Source: Streptomyces sp. Tue 6430
GTDB lineage: Bacteria; Actinomycetota; Actinomycetes; Streptomycetales; Streptomycetaceae
DNA: 64,000 bases
NCBI GenBank assembly: GCA_021568835.1
Contig: JAKGSH010000003.1
Location: 186,001-250,000, forward strand
Direction of reading: 5' to 3'
Shown in pieces: positions 49,794 to 59,701 of the stretch. Positions within the stretch are counted from its first letter, which is position 1; each line of letters starts with the position of its first letter. The translations under genes and the position numbers were made by a program. The notes under the pieces were generated by a model that was not told the origin of the DNA, did not search any database, and saw only the letters and a list, made by a program, of their open reading frames with translations.

Positions 49794-50762
49794 GTGAGCC
49801 CCATCCTGGACACCACCTCTGTTCCACCGCGAGACCGGGAAGAGGTGGTCCGGTACGCCGTGTGGGAGTCCGTCGTACGGATCGATATCGAACACCATCT
49901 GCCGCCCGATGACCTCGCGGTGCACATCGGGCTGGATACCGTAGGGCCCATCGGAGTCTGCTCGGCGCGAGCGACTGCGCTCACTATTCAGCGGACTCCG
50001 CGGCTGGCGCGAGAGGACGTTGAGCCGGCCGTCTTCCTCGGCCTTCAGGTGACCGGGACCAGTGTGGTGGTGCAGAACGATCGCGAAGCCCTGCTGAAGC
50101 CGGGAGACTTCGCCCTCTACGACACGTCCGCCCCCTACACCCTCCTCTTCAATGAGGGGGTCGACCAGCACTTCCTCCGTTTTCCCCGCGCGGCACTCGC
50201 GCTGCCTGAGAGCTCGCTCCGGGGTATCACCGCGGTAGCCTTCGCTTCCGACAACCCTCTTGCTCGTCTGGCCTCTGCCTACTTTCGCCAACTGGCCGTC
50301 AGCGAGGAGCTGCACCGGGGCCGGCCCGCCGAAGCGGTCGTGGAGCCCAGTGTCGAACTCGTCCGGGCCGTCGTGGCAGCCCAGGTCGGAAAGGAGGACC
50401 TGGCCCGGGGACCACTGGCGGAAACACTTGGCCTGCGCATCACGCAATACATACGGGCACACCTCGCAGATCCCGACCTGTCGGCGGCGCGGATCGCCGC
50501 CGCGCACGGCATTTCGGTCCGTCATCTCTACACCGTGCTGGCCCGGTCGGGTATCAGTCTCGGAGACTGGATCCGCACGCACCGGCTGGCGGAATGCAAG
50601 CGGGAGCTGGCCGCCCCACAGGGTCGGCACAAGACCATTGCGGCGGTGGGGCGAAGCTGGGGCTTCGCCGACGCGACCCACTTCAGCAAGGTGTTCAAAC
50701 AGGCCTATGGCATCTCACCGCGGGCCTGGCGCGACCACAACTGCCCCCACCCCTCCGCCTGA
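49794..50762 (+). CDS. AraC-family transcriptional regulator
   Basis: 322 residues from GTG 49794. The N-terminal AraC-binding-like domain (RYAVWESVVRIDIEHHLPPD, LKPGDFALYDTSAPYTLLFN) is of the NphR/PF14525 type. The C-terminal HTH_18 has LSAARIAAAHGISVRHLYTV, LAECKRELAAPQGRHKTIAA, VGRSWGFADATHFSKVFKQA, YGISPRAWR. The earlier in-frame start region is Cys/Ala-rich and not family-like. The ribosome site is weak. No adjacent target operon is obvious; an IS256 element lies downstream. Confidence 0.85.
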   Translation: MSPILDTTSVPPRDREEVVRYAVWESVVRIDIEHHLPPDDLAVHIGLDTVGPIGVCSARATALTIQRTPRLAREDVEPAVFLGLQVTGTSVVVQNDREALLKPGDFALYDTSAPYTLLFNEGVDQHFLRFPRAALALPESSLRGITAVAFASDNPLARLASAYFRQLAVSEELHRGRPAEAVVEPSVELVRAVVAAQVGKEDLARGPLAETLGLRITQYIRAHLADPDLSAARIAAAHGISVRHLYTVLARSGISLGDWIRTHRLAECKRELAAPQGRHKTIAAVGRSWGFADATHFSKVFKQAYGISPRAWRDHNCPHPSA

Positions 50763-50944
50763 TGTCGTTCTGCCCGTCGCCGCACGAATACGTCGTCATC
50801 GACCAGGACCGGGCGCTGCTGGCGCTCCTGGTCGCGGCCGACGACTGAGCCCGAGATCGTTCACGAAACTGCGGACAGAACCAAAATTCGAGATCCGCAT
50901 CAAGGGTGGCGACCACGTGTTTGGCGAGGTCTTCGAGAGCCCTG

Positions 50945-52321
50945 GGGTGTGTCAATTTAACGGCCGATTTTGGTTGTTGAGGTTCAGTTGTTGGCCGGGG
51001 TGAGCCGACCCTCGAAGGCGATCTGGAACGCGTTCAGGGGTGCCTTCCAGCGCATGGTCCACCGCTTGCGGCCCTTGCCCGTCGGATCCAAACTCATCAA
51101 CGCCATGTAGACGCACTTGAGGGCGGCGGCCTCGTTCGGGAAGTGTCCGTGGGCGCGGACGGCCTTGCGGATGCGGGCGTTGACGCTCTCGATCGCGTTC
51201 GTGGAGCAGATGACCTTGCGTATCTCGACGTCGAAGGAGAGGAAGGGCACGAATTCGGCCCAGGCGTCCGACCACAGCTTCACGATCGCCGGATACTTCT
51301 TCCCCCACGCCTCCTGGAACTCCAGGAACCGCTCCGTCGCCGCATCCTCGCTGGGTGCGGTGTAGACGGGCTTGAGGGCCTTGGCGACCTTGTCCCAGTC
51401 CTGACGGGCAGCGTAACGGAACGAGTTCCGCAGCAGGTGAACCACGCACGTCTGGACAATCGTGCGAGGACAGACGGTCTCCACGGCCTCGGGAAGGCCC
51501 TTGAGCCCGTCGCAGACCAGCATGAGCACGTCGTCCAGGCCGCGGTTCTTCAGCTCGGTGAACACGTGCAGCCAATATTTGGCGCCCTCGCCGCCGTCGC
51601 CGACCCAGATGCCGAGGATGTCGCGGGTGCCGTCCACGGTCACGGCCATCACCACGTAGATGAGGCGGTTCGCGACCTGCCCGTCCCTGATCTTGACGTT
51701 GATGGCGTCTACGAACAGGACCGGGTAGACGCGATCGAGAGGGTGGTTCTGCCATTCGGCCATGCCGTCCATGACCTTGTCGGTGATGGTGGAGATGGTC
51801 TGCTTGGACACCTCCGCCCGTAGACCTCGGCGAGGTGCGCGGCGATCTCCCCGTGCGTGAGGCCCTTCGCCGAGAGCGACAGCACCATCTCGTCGACACC
51901 GGTCAGACGGCGCTGCCGCTTCTTGACGATCTGCGGCTCGAAGGTGCCGGCGGTATCACGGGGCACCTTCACCTCCACCGGCCCGACATCGGTCAGCACG
52001 GTCTTCGCCCGGATGCCGTTGCGGCTGTTGCCGTTGTTCTTCCCCGCCGGATCGTGCTTCTCATAGCCGACGTGGTCGGTGATCTCGCCTTCCAGAGCGG
52101 ACTCCAGCACCCGCTTGGTCAGCTGCTGCAACAGCCCGCCTTCACCGGTCAGCTGCAGCCCCTCGTTCCGAGCCCGGTCCACCAGCATCGCAACGAGCTG
52201 CTCGTCCGACACCGCGCTCGACGGTGCCTGCACCTGCTCGGACTGCTCGTTCTCCACGGCGGTCTCCGTCATCAGACGCATCTCCTTGATCATCAGATCC
52301 GCCGTTGATTGGACACTCCCC
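50945..52321. mobile_element. IS256-family insertion sequence
   Basis: About 1.38 kb, defined by the transposase and imperfect terminal inverted repeats of about 25 bp (left GGGTGTGTCAATTTAACGGC; right, inverted, GGGAGTGTCCAATCAACGGC). No clear 8-9-bp target duplication was found. Its right side abuts a TnsA-like gene start. Confidence 0.75.
50984..52272 (-). CDS. IS256-family transposase
   Basis: About 430 residues. LTDVGPVEVKVPRDTAGTFE, GLTHGEIAAHLAEVYGAEVS, YPVLFVDAINVKIRDGQVAN (first Asp), VLMLVCDGLKGLPEAVETVC (second Asp), TCVVHLLRNSFRYA and STNAIESVNARIRKAVRAHG (Glu) cover the IS256 DDE core. One base is missing near 51818 (tacgggcggag), splitting the frame. ATG 52272 with AAGGAG 9 bp upstream. 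Confidence 0.92.
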
Positions 52322-52585
52322 CTCCAGGCCGGGACGATGCCGCCGCTTCGCCCGCCAGGTGAACCCCCGCACCGGCCGGGACGACAGCACCGGAACGTGA
52401 GCCATGTCGCGGACCGGCCAGCAGACCTCGCCGGCACCCACCCGCCACGTCGAACTCCACCGAGACATCCAGTCATCCGCGAGGTCGAGTTGATCCCGAA
52501 ATGCGGCATCCCCGCTGTACGCTGCGACAAGCTCGTCGAGGCGACTCGAGTCCGACCGGATCCTTGCCCTGGCTATCTCGCTCAC
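52322..52585 (-). pseudogene. TnsA-like endonuclease gene, N-terminal part, interrupted by IS256
   Basis: MSEIARARIRSDSSRLDELV, DDWMSRWSSTWRVGAGEVCW, PVLSSRPVRGFTWRAKRRHR followed by PGLE corresponds to the start of actinobacterial TnsA-like heteromeric transposase endonuclease subunits. The similarity ends exactly where the IS256 right end begins. No continuation was recognised on the far side of the element, so only this start remains. Confidence 0.6.
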
Positions 52586-53278
52586 TCACCCACAGCACCA
52601 CCACCCGGGTGGCGACAAGGCCCGATCTTCGGAACTGACCACAACACAGCGTTACGGAAGCAGGATCCGCCAACTACTGCGCTCGTCCGCCAAGTAAAAA
52701 TCTCGGTCGCAACGCGCACGGGCCGACGAGCCCGGCCGCATGGCTCTCCGCCGCGATTCGGGTGCGATTCGGGTCCGGCCACCGTCCCGGAGCACGATCC
52801 ACAGGGCCCGGGCCCACGGCATCACCGGACCACGGTCGGATACGACACCCGGGCCCCGAGGCACCGACCGGAGGCCGGCGCTCGCGCCCCGGGACGGTGT
52901 CGCGTTCCCGGACCGGTCAGCGGTCCGCGGGCGAGGGCGAGCGGCACGGGGAACTCCACCCGCCGAGGGTGACCCGGCACCGTGGATCGGCGGGGGAGGC
53001 GCGGTGCTCAAGCGCGCACGCTGCGAAGGGTGGATGCTTGAGGAAGCCTGGAGAAGCGGGGGCAGCACGTTGCGGCTGATCGTTTTCAGGGGAGTGGCCG
53101 CCCGCGTCGCACCCGCTCTCGGTGGTGACGCCCGGCTCGCGGGTCTGCCGGGGCGGTGCTGAGGCACGATCCGGGTTTTTCGGAGTCCGGCGGTCCGAGG
53201 ACGTCGAGAACGTGCCACCGGCTCCGTCCCCGGGACATCGGCCACCGCCGGCCGCACGAGGAAGAAGGAGGAACCGGC
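52586..53278. other. region without a supported gene
   Basis: Open frames here have no recognisable family, no good start sites and mixed codon use. The right end (53260-53278) contains the GGAGGA ribosome site of the VOC gene. Confidence 0.35.
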
Positions 53279-53719
53279 ATGGCGATTCAGCGGATGGACA
53301 ACGTCGGCATCGTCGTCGAGGACTTGGACGTCGCCGTCGCGTTCTTCGTGGAACTCGGTATGGAGCTGGAGGGCGGGGCGGAGATCGAGGGCTCCTTCGC
53401 CGACCGGTGCACCGGACTCGACGGCGTCCGTTGTGGCATCGCGATGCTCCGGACCCCCGACGGTCACAGTCGGCTCGAGCTGGCGAAGTACCGCAGCCCC
53501 GTGGCGATCAGCGTCGGACCGCGCAACCGGCCGCACAACGTTCTGGGCACGCACCGCGTCATGTTCGCCGTCGACGACATCGAGGACACCGTTGCCCGCC
53601 TGCGCCCGCACGGCGCCGAACTCGTCGGCGGGATCGCCCGGTTCGAGGACAGCTATCTGCTCTGCTACCTCCGCGGCCCGGAGGGCGTCATCGTCGGACT
53701 GGCCGAGCAACTGCGCTGA
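53279..53719 (+). CDS. VOC-superfamily (glyoxalase-like) protein
   Basis: 146 residues. Paired beta-alpha-beta-beta-beta modules: QRMDNVGIVVEDLDVAVAFF, VELGMELEG...SRLELAKY and HRVMFAVDDIEDTVARLRPH, LLCYLRGPEGVIVGLAEQL. The metal-ligand pattern of glyoxalase/dioxygenase folds is only partly present, so the activity is not assigned. ATG 53279 has GGAGGA 5 bp upstream. Confidence 0.88.
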   Translation: MAIQRMDNVGIVVEDLDVAVAFFVELGMELEGGAEIEGSFADRCTGLDGVRCGIAMLRTPDGHSRLELAKYRSPVAISVGPRNRPHNVLGTHRVMFAVDDIEDTVARLRPHGAELVGGIARFEDSYLLCYLRGPEGVIVGLAEQLR

Positions 53720-54587
53720 GGAGGAGAAACCGAGCCGTCCGGCCGAACGACATCATCGGGGCTCTGAACCGTCCGAGCGGCCAGGAACTGCCTGCCCGTG
53801 ACGTGATCCGCCCGGCCCACACCGCCAAGGACGCAACCCCGCGCAACACACCGATCGCCTTCACCTGGAGCGGGTGGAGCGGGTGGAGCGGGTGGAGCGG
53901 GTGGAGCGGGTGGAGCGGGTGGAGCGGGTCGCACATCGCCACGTGTACGACGAAGAACGCGCCCGGACTCTCCTGGCCACCCTCACGCACAGGCGCCTGA
54001 AGCGACGGCATCCGAATGAGGCATTCCAGGGAGTCCGGAGAACCGTCCTGCTTCGGCTCCGCCGCCCACCCTGGGGGCAGGGCGCGGCTTTCGACGGCCA
54101 CGGGCGGTACCGGCCCGGGCCAGGACCACGTCATGCCGTGATGCCTTCCACGTCCACCACCGGCAACCCCGTCGAGCAGGGTGCAGCCGGCCGGCCAGTG
54201 AAGCCGGTCAGCCAGCCATTGCAGCCTGGCGCCGGATGCGCTGTCCCGGGAGGTTCCGCCGATGAGTTTCCGGTGGTCGTGCGGTCCACCCTCCGACGAA
54301 GGGAGCGCACCATGCGCGAGATCATCGTTGGCTCGCACCTGCCGTATTTGGGGGCGGGGCAGGCCCGCCGTCCACCGACGGGAGAGCGGGCCGGCCGTGG
54401 GCCGCATGGTGCCGCCGGTGTGCGCGCGGCGGCCGGAGCCGCGGCCCGGCGCTCGCCGGTCCTCCGGGCGGGCGATGCCGCCCTCGCCGGGAGGACGTCG
54501 CCGTGCTCGACGGGAGTACGTCGATGAGGATGCCGCCGGTCCGGCCTCCCCCGTCCCCGTGGTGCCGCAGGCAGGACCACGCGCTCC
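53720..54587. other. region without a supported gene, containing a 9-bp repeat
   Basis: Several frames are open but none is recognisable. A plus-strand ORF running through the repeat continues RHVYDEERARTLLATLTHRR, and another at 54312 starts MREIIVGSHLPYLGAGQARR. Neither has convincing codon use throughout. Confidence 0.3.
53867..53929. repeat. 9-bp tandem repeat, seven perfect units
   Basis: ggagcgggt is repeated seven times without mismatch. Depending on frame it would encode (GWS)n or (ERV)n. Confidence 0.9.
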
Positions 54588-56080
54588 TCAGGAGGAGGGG
54601 GCGGCGATCTCCCGCTTGAGGATCTTGCCGCTGGGCCCCATCGGCAGCGAGTCCGTCAGCCAGACCCGGCGCGGGTACTTGTACGCGGCCACCCGCTCCC
54701 GCACGAACTCCTGCAGTTCCGCGGCCGTCACCTCGGCCCCCGCGCGCGGGACGACCGCGGCGGCGACCTCCTCGCCGAGCCGCTCGTGGGGAACTCCGAC
54801 GACGGCGGCGAGGGCGACCGCCGGGTGCTCGTGCAGCACCTCCTCGATCTCGCGCGGGTAGACGTTGTACCCGCCCCGGATGATGAGGTCCTTCTTGCGG
54901 TCGACGACGAAGAGGTAGCCGTCCTCGTCCTGCCGGGCCAGGTCGCCGGTGCGCAGCCAGCCGTCGGGCACCGTGGCCGCGGTCTCCTCCGGACGGTTCC
55001 AGTACTCCTTCATCACGTTCGGCCCTCGTACGGCCAGTTCACCGACCTCGCCGGGAGCCACGTCCCGACCCTCGTCGTCGAGCAGCCGGACCTCGACGTC
55101 ACGGATGGGCGTGCCGATGGATCCGGCCTTGCGCGGGCGGTCGGCGTGGTTGAAGGAGACGACCGGGCTGGTCTCGGACATGCCGAAGCCCTCCAGCACG
55201 GCGCAGCCGAAGCGGCGCTCGAACCCGTGCAGCAGTTCCACCGGCAGGGAAGCGCCGCCCGAGATGCACATGCGCAGGGTGGAGACCTCGGCCCCGGCGC
55301 CGGCCGGGTGCTGGAGGAGAGCCGCGTACATCGTGGGCACCCCCTCGAACACGGTCGCCCCGTCGCGGGCGATGGCCTCGAACACGACGGCGGGGTCGAA
55401 ACGCGGGATGAGCGTGAGCGAGGCGCCGCTGAGGACCGCCGTGTTCATCGTGCAGGTCTGGCCGAAGATGTGGAACAGCGGCAGGCACCCCACGATGACG
55501 TCCTCGGGCGTGAGCCGCTGCACGTCGGTGACGTTGACCTCCGTGTTGTGGCGCAGTCCCGCGTGGGTGAGCGCGGCTCCCTTGGGACGTCCGGTGGTGC
55601 CGGAGGTGTACAGCAGGACGGCGGTGTCGTCGCCGGCCACCGCGGCGGTGTCGTGGTACGGCTCCAGCGGCGCCAGCTCCGCCGCGAAGGCGGCGGGTTC
55701 GACCGTGATGTGCCGCACCCCGGCGGCGACAGCGCCCTGTGCCCCTCACCGGGGGCCGCGTGCCACTCGAAGAGCAGCACGGCGCCCGAGTCCCGCAGGT
55801 GGTACTCGGTCTCCCGAGCCTTGAGCAGCGGGTTCATCGGCACCACGATGCCCCCGGCGCGCAGGATGCCGTAGTAGAGCACGACGAATTCGGGCACGTT
55901 CGGCAGCATGAGGGCGACCCGGTCTCCGGTGCGCAGGCCTTCGGTGCGCAGCAGCGCCGCGGCCTGGGCGCTCAGCCGGTCCAGTTCGGCATAGGTGGTG
56001 GTCGCCGTGTCCAGGCGCAGCGCAGGCCGCTCGGGCTGCCGACGTGCCGTGTCCACCAGGAACTCCGCCAGATTGGTCAT
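54588..56080 (-). CDS. long-chain fatty acid-CoA ligase (ANL superfamily)
   Basis: About 498 residues. [40 protein letters not shown], then the AMP P-loop [21 protein letters not shown]5-type [33 protein letters not shown] and [20 protein letters not shown] follow, with the C-terminal lysine in [12 protein letters not shown]. It activates a carboxylic acid to acyl-CoA via an acyl-AMP. The frame breaks near 55745, fixed by one base. ATG 56080 has AGGAGG 5 bp upstream. Divergent from the PucR-type regulator with a palindrome between them. Confidence 0.9.
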
Positions 56081-56195
56081 GATGCCTCCTTGCATCCCGC
56101 TTGCGACACACGGGTCCCGCCGTCGTCGCTGCGGGAATGGTCACGCCCGGGGCCGGGCGGGTCCATGGCACGGGGGACAGCAGCCGTGCCGCTCA

Positions 56196-56213
56196 TTTGT
56201 CGCCGGAGACAAA
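56196..56213. promoter_or_regulatory. palindromic operator between acyl-CoA ligase and PucR-type regulator
   Basis: TTTGTCGCCGGAGACAAA: arms TTTGTC/GACAAA with a 6-bp spacer whose CCGG core is also symmetrical. It lies in the 155-bp divergent gap, 23 bp before the regulator start. Confidence 0.65.
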
Positions 56214-56235
56214 CAAGGGGCCGTAGGCTGCACGT

Positions 56236-57400
56236 ATGGGACTTTCGGAGGTGGCTGCGGCCTTGCGTCTGCGCCTGCCGGAACTGGGCGAGACCATGGC
56301 GCGGCGTATTCGTGCCGACGTCGAGTCGTACACCGACGAGACGCTGATCCCCTACGCCTCACTGCGTGATTCCTGTACGGCCAACGCCGACATGGTGCTC
56401 GGGCATCTCGCCTTCGGCACGGAGGCGGACGTACGGTCCGCGCACGAGACCGGCCACCTGCGCGCCGAGCAGGGCGTTCCCTGCCGGACACCCTGCACGC
56501 CTTCCGGGTGGGGTTCGCGTACCTGTGGTCGGCGACGATCGACGAGGCCCGGCGGCATCCCGGGGTCACGGACGCCCAGCTGGTGGCGGGCTCGTCGCAG
56601 ATGTGGGCGCTGTCCGGCCGGTACGCCGAGGCCGTGGCCGCCTCCTACCGGGAGACCAGCGCGGACCTGGCGCTGCGCCGGGAAGCACGCCGCTCGGCCT
56701 GGTCGAGGCGCTGTTCACCGGGGCCCTGGCGGACCGTACGACGCTGTGGGAGGCGGCCGGTCAGCTCGGCCTGAGTGAGCGCGGGCCCTACGCGGTGGTG
56801 GCCGCGGCCGTACCGGACCCCGGACAGGAGTCGTTGCCGGGGATCGAGGGGACGCTGCGTGAGGCCCATGTCCCGTCGGCCTGGCGACTGCTGCCTGACG
56901 CACAGATCGGGGTGCTCTCGCTGGGGCACTCCGGCGCCGAGACGGTGGGCCTGCGCCTGCTGCGCCGTCATGGCGCGCGGGTGGGCGTCAGCCCGCTCTT
57001 CGACTCGCTGCGCGACACGCCGCAGGCCCTGCGCTTCGCCCGGCTCGCCCTCCATCGGGTGCCGGGCGACGGCCCCGGCGTGGCCCGCTTCGACGACAGC
57101 CCGCTCGCGATGCTGGTGGCGGCGGCGCCGGCGGAGGCGAAACGTCTGGTGGAGGTCGTTCTGGGTCCGGTGCTGGCCGTGCCCGTCGCGGAGCGTGCGC
57201 GTCTGCTCGACACCCTGGGGCAGTGGTTCACCGCGGGCGGCGTCGCGGCGGAGGCGGCGAAACGGCTGTACGTCCACCCCAACACGGTGCGCTACCGGCT
57301 GCGGCGCATCGAGGAGCTGACGGGACGATCACTGTCCGACCCGGTCGCTCTCGCCGACCTGGGCACCGCCCTGCACACCTTGCGGCTGCTGCCGCGGTGA
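56236..57400 (+). CDS. PucR/CdaR-type transcriptional regulator
   Basis: About 388 residues. The N-terminal sensor part (MGLSEVAAALRLRLPELGET, SCTANADMVLGHLAFGTEAD, FRVGFAYLWSATIDEARRHP) precedes a GGDEF-like middle domain and a C-terminal PucR helix-turn-helix (LGQWFTAGGVAAEAAKRLYV, HPNTVRYRLRRIEELTGRSL). Frame breaks near 56487 and 56690 are each one base. ATG 56236. It is divergent from the acyl-CoA ligase and probably controls it. Confidence 0.83.
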
Positions 57401-57550
57401 AGCCCGTCGGGTCCGGCTTCCGGGGGCGAGGACCTCGTTCGACTGACCCTGGCGGAGGTGGAGGCGGAGCTGTTGCCGGGGACGGAGCGGATGCCGGGGA
57501 CGGAGCGTTGGCTGCGGTGCGAGGACCGGGTGACGGCGGGCCGGCACGAC

Positions 57551-57588
57551 GCCGCCGGGTACGGGACCCGAGCCCCGTACCCGGCGGC
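57551..57588. terminator. perfect 15-bp-stem bidirectional terminator
   Basis: GCCGCCGGGTACGGG (57551-57565) and CCCGTACCCGGCGGC (57574-57588) are exact reverse complements with an 8-nt loop. It lies between the PucR-type gene (+) and the DUF2283 gene (-). Confidence 0.85.
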
Positions 57589-57607
57589 GTACTCGCCGAG
57601 GGTCGCC

Positions 57608-57853
57608 TCACATGCCGCCGGTGTCCAGCCGTCGGGCCGCGTCGAGCACGTGCCGCGGAAGCTTGGAGCGGGCGTCCAGCACCTCGACGCCGATCAGGAC
57701 GCCGTCCGTGTCGAAATCGAGGTTGATCATCCCGTTCACCGCGACCGGGTCGCAGGAATACATGCGCGCCGACTGGGGGTGCTCTCCCGCGCGGGTGAGA
57801 CGGATGTAGGCCGCGTTCGCCACCGCGTCGTAGGTGATGTCGATGTCCGCCAT
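57608..57853 (-). CDS. DUF2283 family protein
   Basis: 81 residues. MADIDITYDAVANAAYIRLT, INLDFDTDGVLIGVEVLDAR and SKLPRHVLDAARRL match the small DUF2283 domain, found singly in many bacteria and of unknown function. ATG 57853 with AGGGAGG 5 bp upstream. Nothing supported lies between it and 58069. Confidence 0.88.
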   Translation of the reverse strand: MADIDITYDAVANAAYIRLTRAGEHPQSARMYSCDPVAVNGMINLDFDTDGVLIGVEVLDARSKLPRHVLDAARRLDTGGM

Positions 57854-58069
57854 GCTCGACCTCCCTGGAGACGCCGGGCGCAGGCCTTCGCCACACCGGT
57901 CATCACGGTGTTCACGTCCCGTCGACGGTCTCGGCGGCGAACACCCTGGACCGGGGATCGTAGTGGTCCGGCTTGGGCCGGCCGTCGCGGTGGCAGGAGA
58001 ACGGCCCCCCGGCCGGGACGCCCAGGCGTCCGCGGCCGGGGCGCGCGGCGTGCGGTGCCGGGTGCCCCC

Positions 58070-58945
58070 TCAGCCCCGGGTGCGGGTCTCCAGGGCGCGC
58101 AGGACGGCCGCCATGTCCTCGTCGCCGTGGCCCTGTTCGACGGTCTCGGCGTAGAGGGAGTGGCAGACGTCGAGGAGCGGGGAGGCGAGGCCCGCCGTGC
58201 GGGCGGCCCGCGCGATCAGGCGGTTGTTCTTCAGGACGTCCGCGGCCGCCGCCTGGACGGTGAAGTCGCGGGCCAGCAGTTTGGGCGCCTTCCCCCGGGA
58301 GACCGCGCTGGCCATCGGGCCCGCGTCCAGGACGTCCCGCAGCAGGTTCCGGTCGAGCCCGTGCCGGTCGGCGAAGTGGAAGGCCTCGGCCAGACCGGTG
58401 ACCAGGGTGATGAGGAAGAGGTTCACCGAGAACTTCATCAGCAGCGCGCCCGGGACCGGACCGCACACGAAGGTCTCGCGGCACAGGGGGGCCAGCAGCG
58501 GGCGCACGTCCGCCACGGCGTCGTCGTCCCCGGCCAGCATGGCGACCAACTCGCCCCGCTCCGCCGGTACCCGGGAGCCGGAGACCGGTGCCTCCACGTA
58601 ACGGCCGCCCGCGTCCAGGATGTCGTCCCGCAGGCCGCCGGAGTGCTCGGGCGCGGTCGTGCCCATGTGCACGACGGTGCGTCCGGCGACGCGGGCGGCG
58701 AAGTCCGGGGTGCCGCGGCCGAGGACGGTGTCGACGGCCGTCTCGTCGGCCAGCATGAGGATCACCGTGCCGGCCCGTTCGAAGACCTCGGCGGGGCTCG
58801 CCGCGACCTCGGCCCCGGCGGCGCGCAGGGGCTCGCAGCGGCCGGGGGTGCGGTTCCACACGAGCAGGGGTGTCGCGGCCCGGGTGAGGTTGAGCGCCAT
58901 GGGCTGCCCCATGAGCCCGAGGCCGAGGAAACCGACGTACGTCAT
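58070..58945 (-). CDS. NAD(P)-dependent beta-hydroxyacid dehydrogenase
   Basis: 291 residues, intact. Rossmann [20 protein letters not shown], then WNRTPGRC, substrate motif [12 protein letters not shown], catalytic Lys in [13 protein letters not shown] and C-terminal [20 protein letters not shown]. This is the 6-phosphogluconate/3-hydroxyisobutyrate dehydrogenase superfamily, glyoxylate-succinic-semialdehyde reductase or imine reductase-like; the exact substrate is open. ATG 58945 with AGGAC. Divergent from a TetR gene across twin palindromes. Confidence 0.9.
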   Translation of the reverse strand: MTYVGFLGLGLMGQPMALNLTRAATPLLVWNRTPGRCEPLRAAGAEVAASPAEVFERAGTVILMLADETAVDTVLGRGTPDFAARVAGRTVVHMGTTAPEHSGGLRDDILDAGGRYVEAPVSGSRVPAERGELVAMLAGDDDAVADVRPLLAPLCRETFVCGPVPGALLMKFSVNLFLITLVTGLAEAFHFADRHGLDRNLLRDVLDAGPMASAVSRGKAPKLLARDFTVQAAAADVLKNNRLIARAARTAGLASPLLDVCHSLYAETVEQGHGDEDMAAVLRALETRTRG

Positions 58946-59004
58946 GTCCTGCCTTTCCCGGCCCGTGCCGAGGCGGAGCCGTTGCCGTCGCCGTGGGCCG
59001 GCGA

Positions 59005-59049
59005 CTATGACAGCCGTCATGGTAGGCGCTCCTATGACGGCTGTCATAG
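59005..59049. promoter_or_regulatory. twin palindromic TetR operators
   Basis: CTATGACAGCCGTCAT (59005-59020) and ATGACGGCTGTCATAG (59034-59049) are exact reverse complements, 13 bp apart, and each is itself a near palindrome (ATGAC-rGCy-GTCAT). They lie between the divergent dehydrogenase and TetR starts. Confidence 0.85.
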
Positions 59050-59088
59050 AGTGGGCGCCGGTCAGTCGCGACATCCTGGAGGTCGACC

Positions 59089-59685
59089 ATGGCGCCGTCC
59101 GGACGGGGGCCCCGCGAGCGGATGGTCTTCAGCGCGGCCCAGCTCATCCGGCGCGACGGCGTCGGCGCCACCGGCATGCGCGAGGTGGCCGCCCACGCGG
59201 GGGCGCCTCGGGGATCGCTCCAGCACTATTTCCCCGGTGGCAAGGAGCAACTGGTCAACGAGGCGCTGGCCTGGGCCGGCCGTTACGCGGCCGGACGGGT
59301 GCCCCGGTTCCTGGCCGCGCTGCCCGAGCCGACGCCGAGCGCTCTGTTCGGCGCGATGGTGCGGCAGTGGACCGACGAGTACGCGTCGGCCGGGTTCGCG
59401 GGCGGCTGCCCCGTCGCCGCCGCCACGGTGGACTGCGCCGAGTCCGTCGAGTCCACGCGGGAGGCCGCGTCCGCCGCGTTCGCCGCCTGGAACGGCGCCG
59501 TGGCCGATGCCCTGACCGGCATGGGCGTCCCGCCGGAACGGGCCGCACCGCTGGCCACCCTCATGATCGGAGCCCTGGAGGGGGCCATCCTCATCGCCCG
59601 CGCCGAGCAGGACGTGCGCGCGCTGACGAGCGCGGTCCGCGAACTCGGCCCGCTGCTCGACGCGGCGGTGAGCCGCGAGGACTGA
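59089..59685 (+). CDS. TetR-family transcriptional regulator
   Basis: 198 residues. The helix-turn-helix is [58 protein letters not shown]. The C-terminal domain ([40 protein letters not shown]) is of the LmrA/YxaF type with the conserved GCP segment. ATG 59089 with GGAGG 8 bp upstream. Likely represses the divergent dehydrogenase through the two ATGAC palindromes. Confidence 0.92.
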   Translation: MAPSGRGPRERMVFSAAQLIRRDGVGATGMREVAAHAGAPRGSLQHYFPGGKEQLVNEALAWAGRYAAGRVPRFLAALPEPTPSALFGAMVRQWTDEYASAGFAGGCPVAAATVDCAESVESTREAASAAFAAWNGAVADALTGMGVPPERAAPLATLMIGALEGAILIARAEQDVRALTSAVRELGPLLDAAVSRED

Positions 59686-59701
59686 ACCACGGCGGACGCT
59701 G

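Noticed and set aside
52586..53278. Minus-strand ORF across 52652-53710
   Set aside because: It runs antisense through the well-supported VOC gene and has no family pattern in the remainder.
57912..58069. Possible tiny ORF ending HRDGRPKPDHYDPRSRVF
   Set aside because: The segment looks protein-like, but no start codon with a ribosome site is present and it lies in the extension of the dehydrogenase shadow frame; not annotated as a gene.
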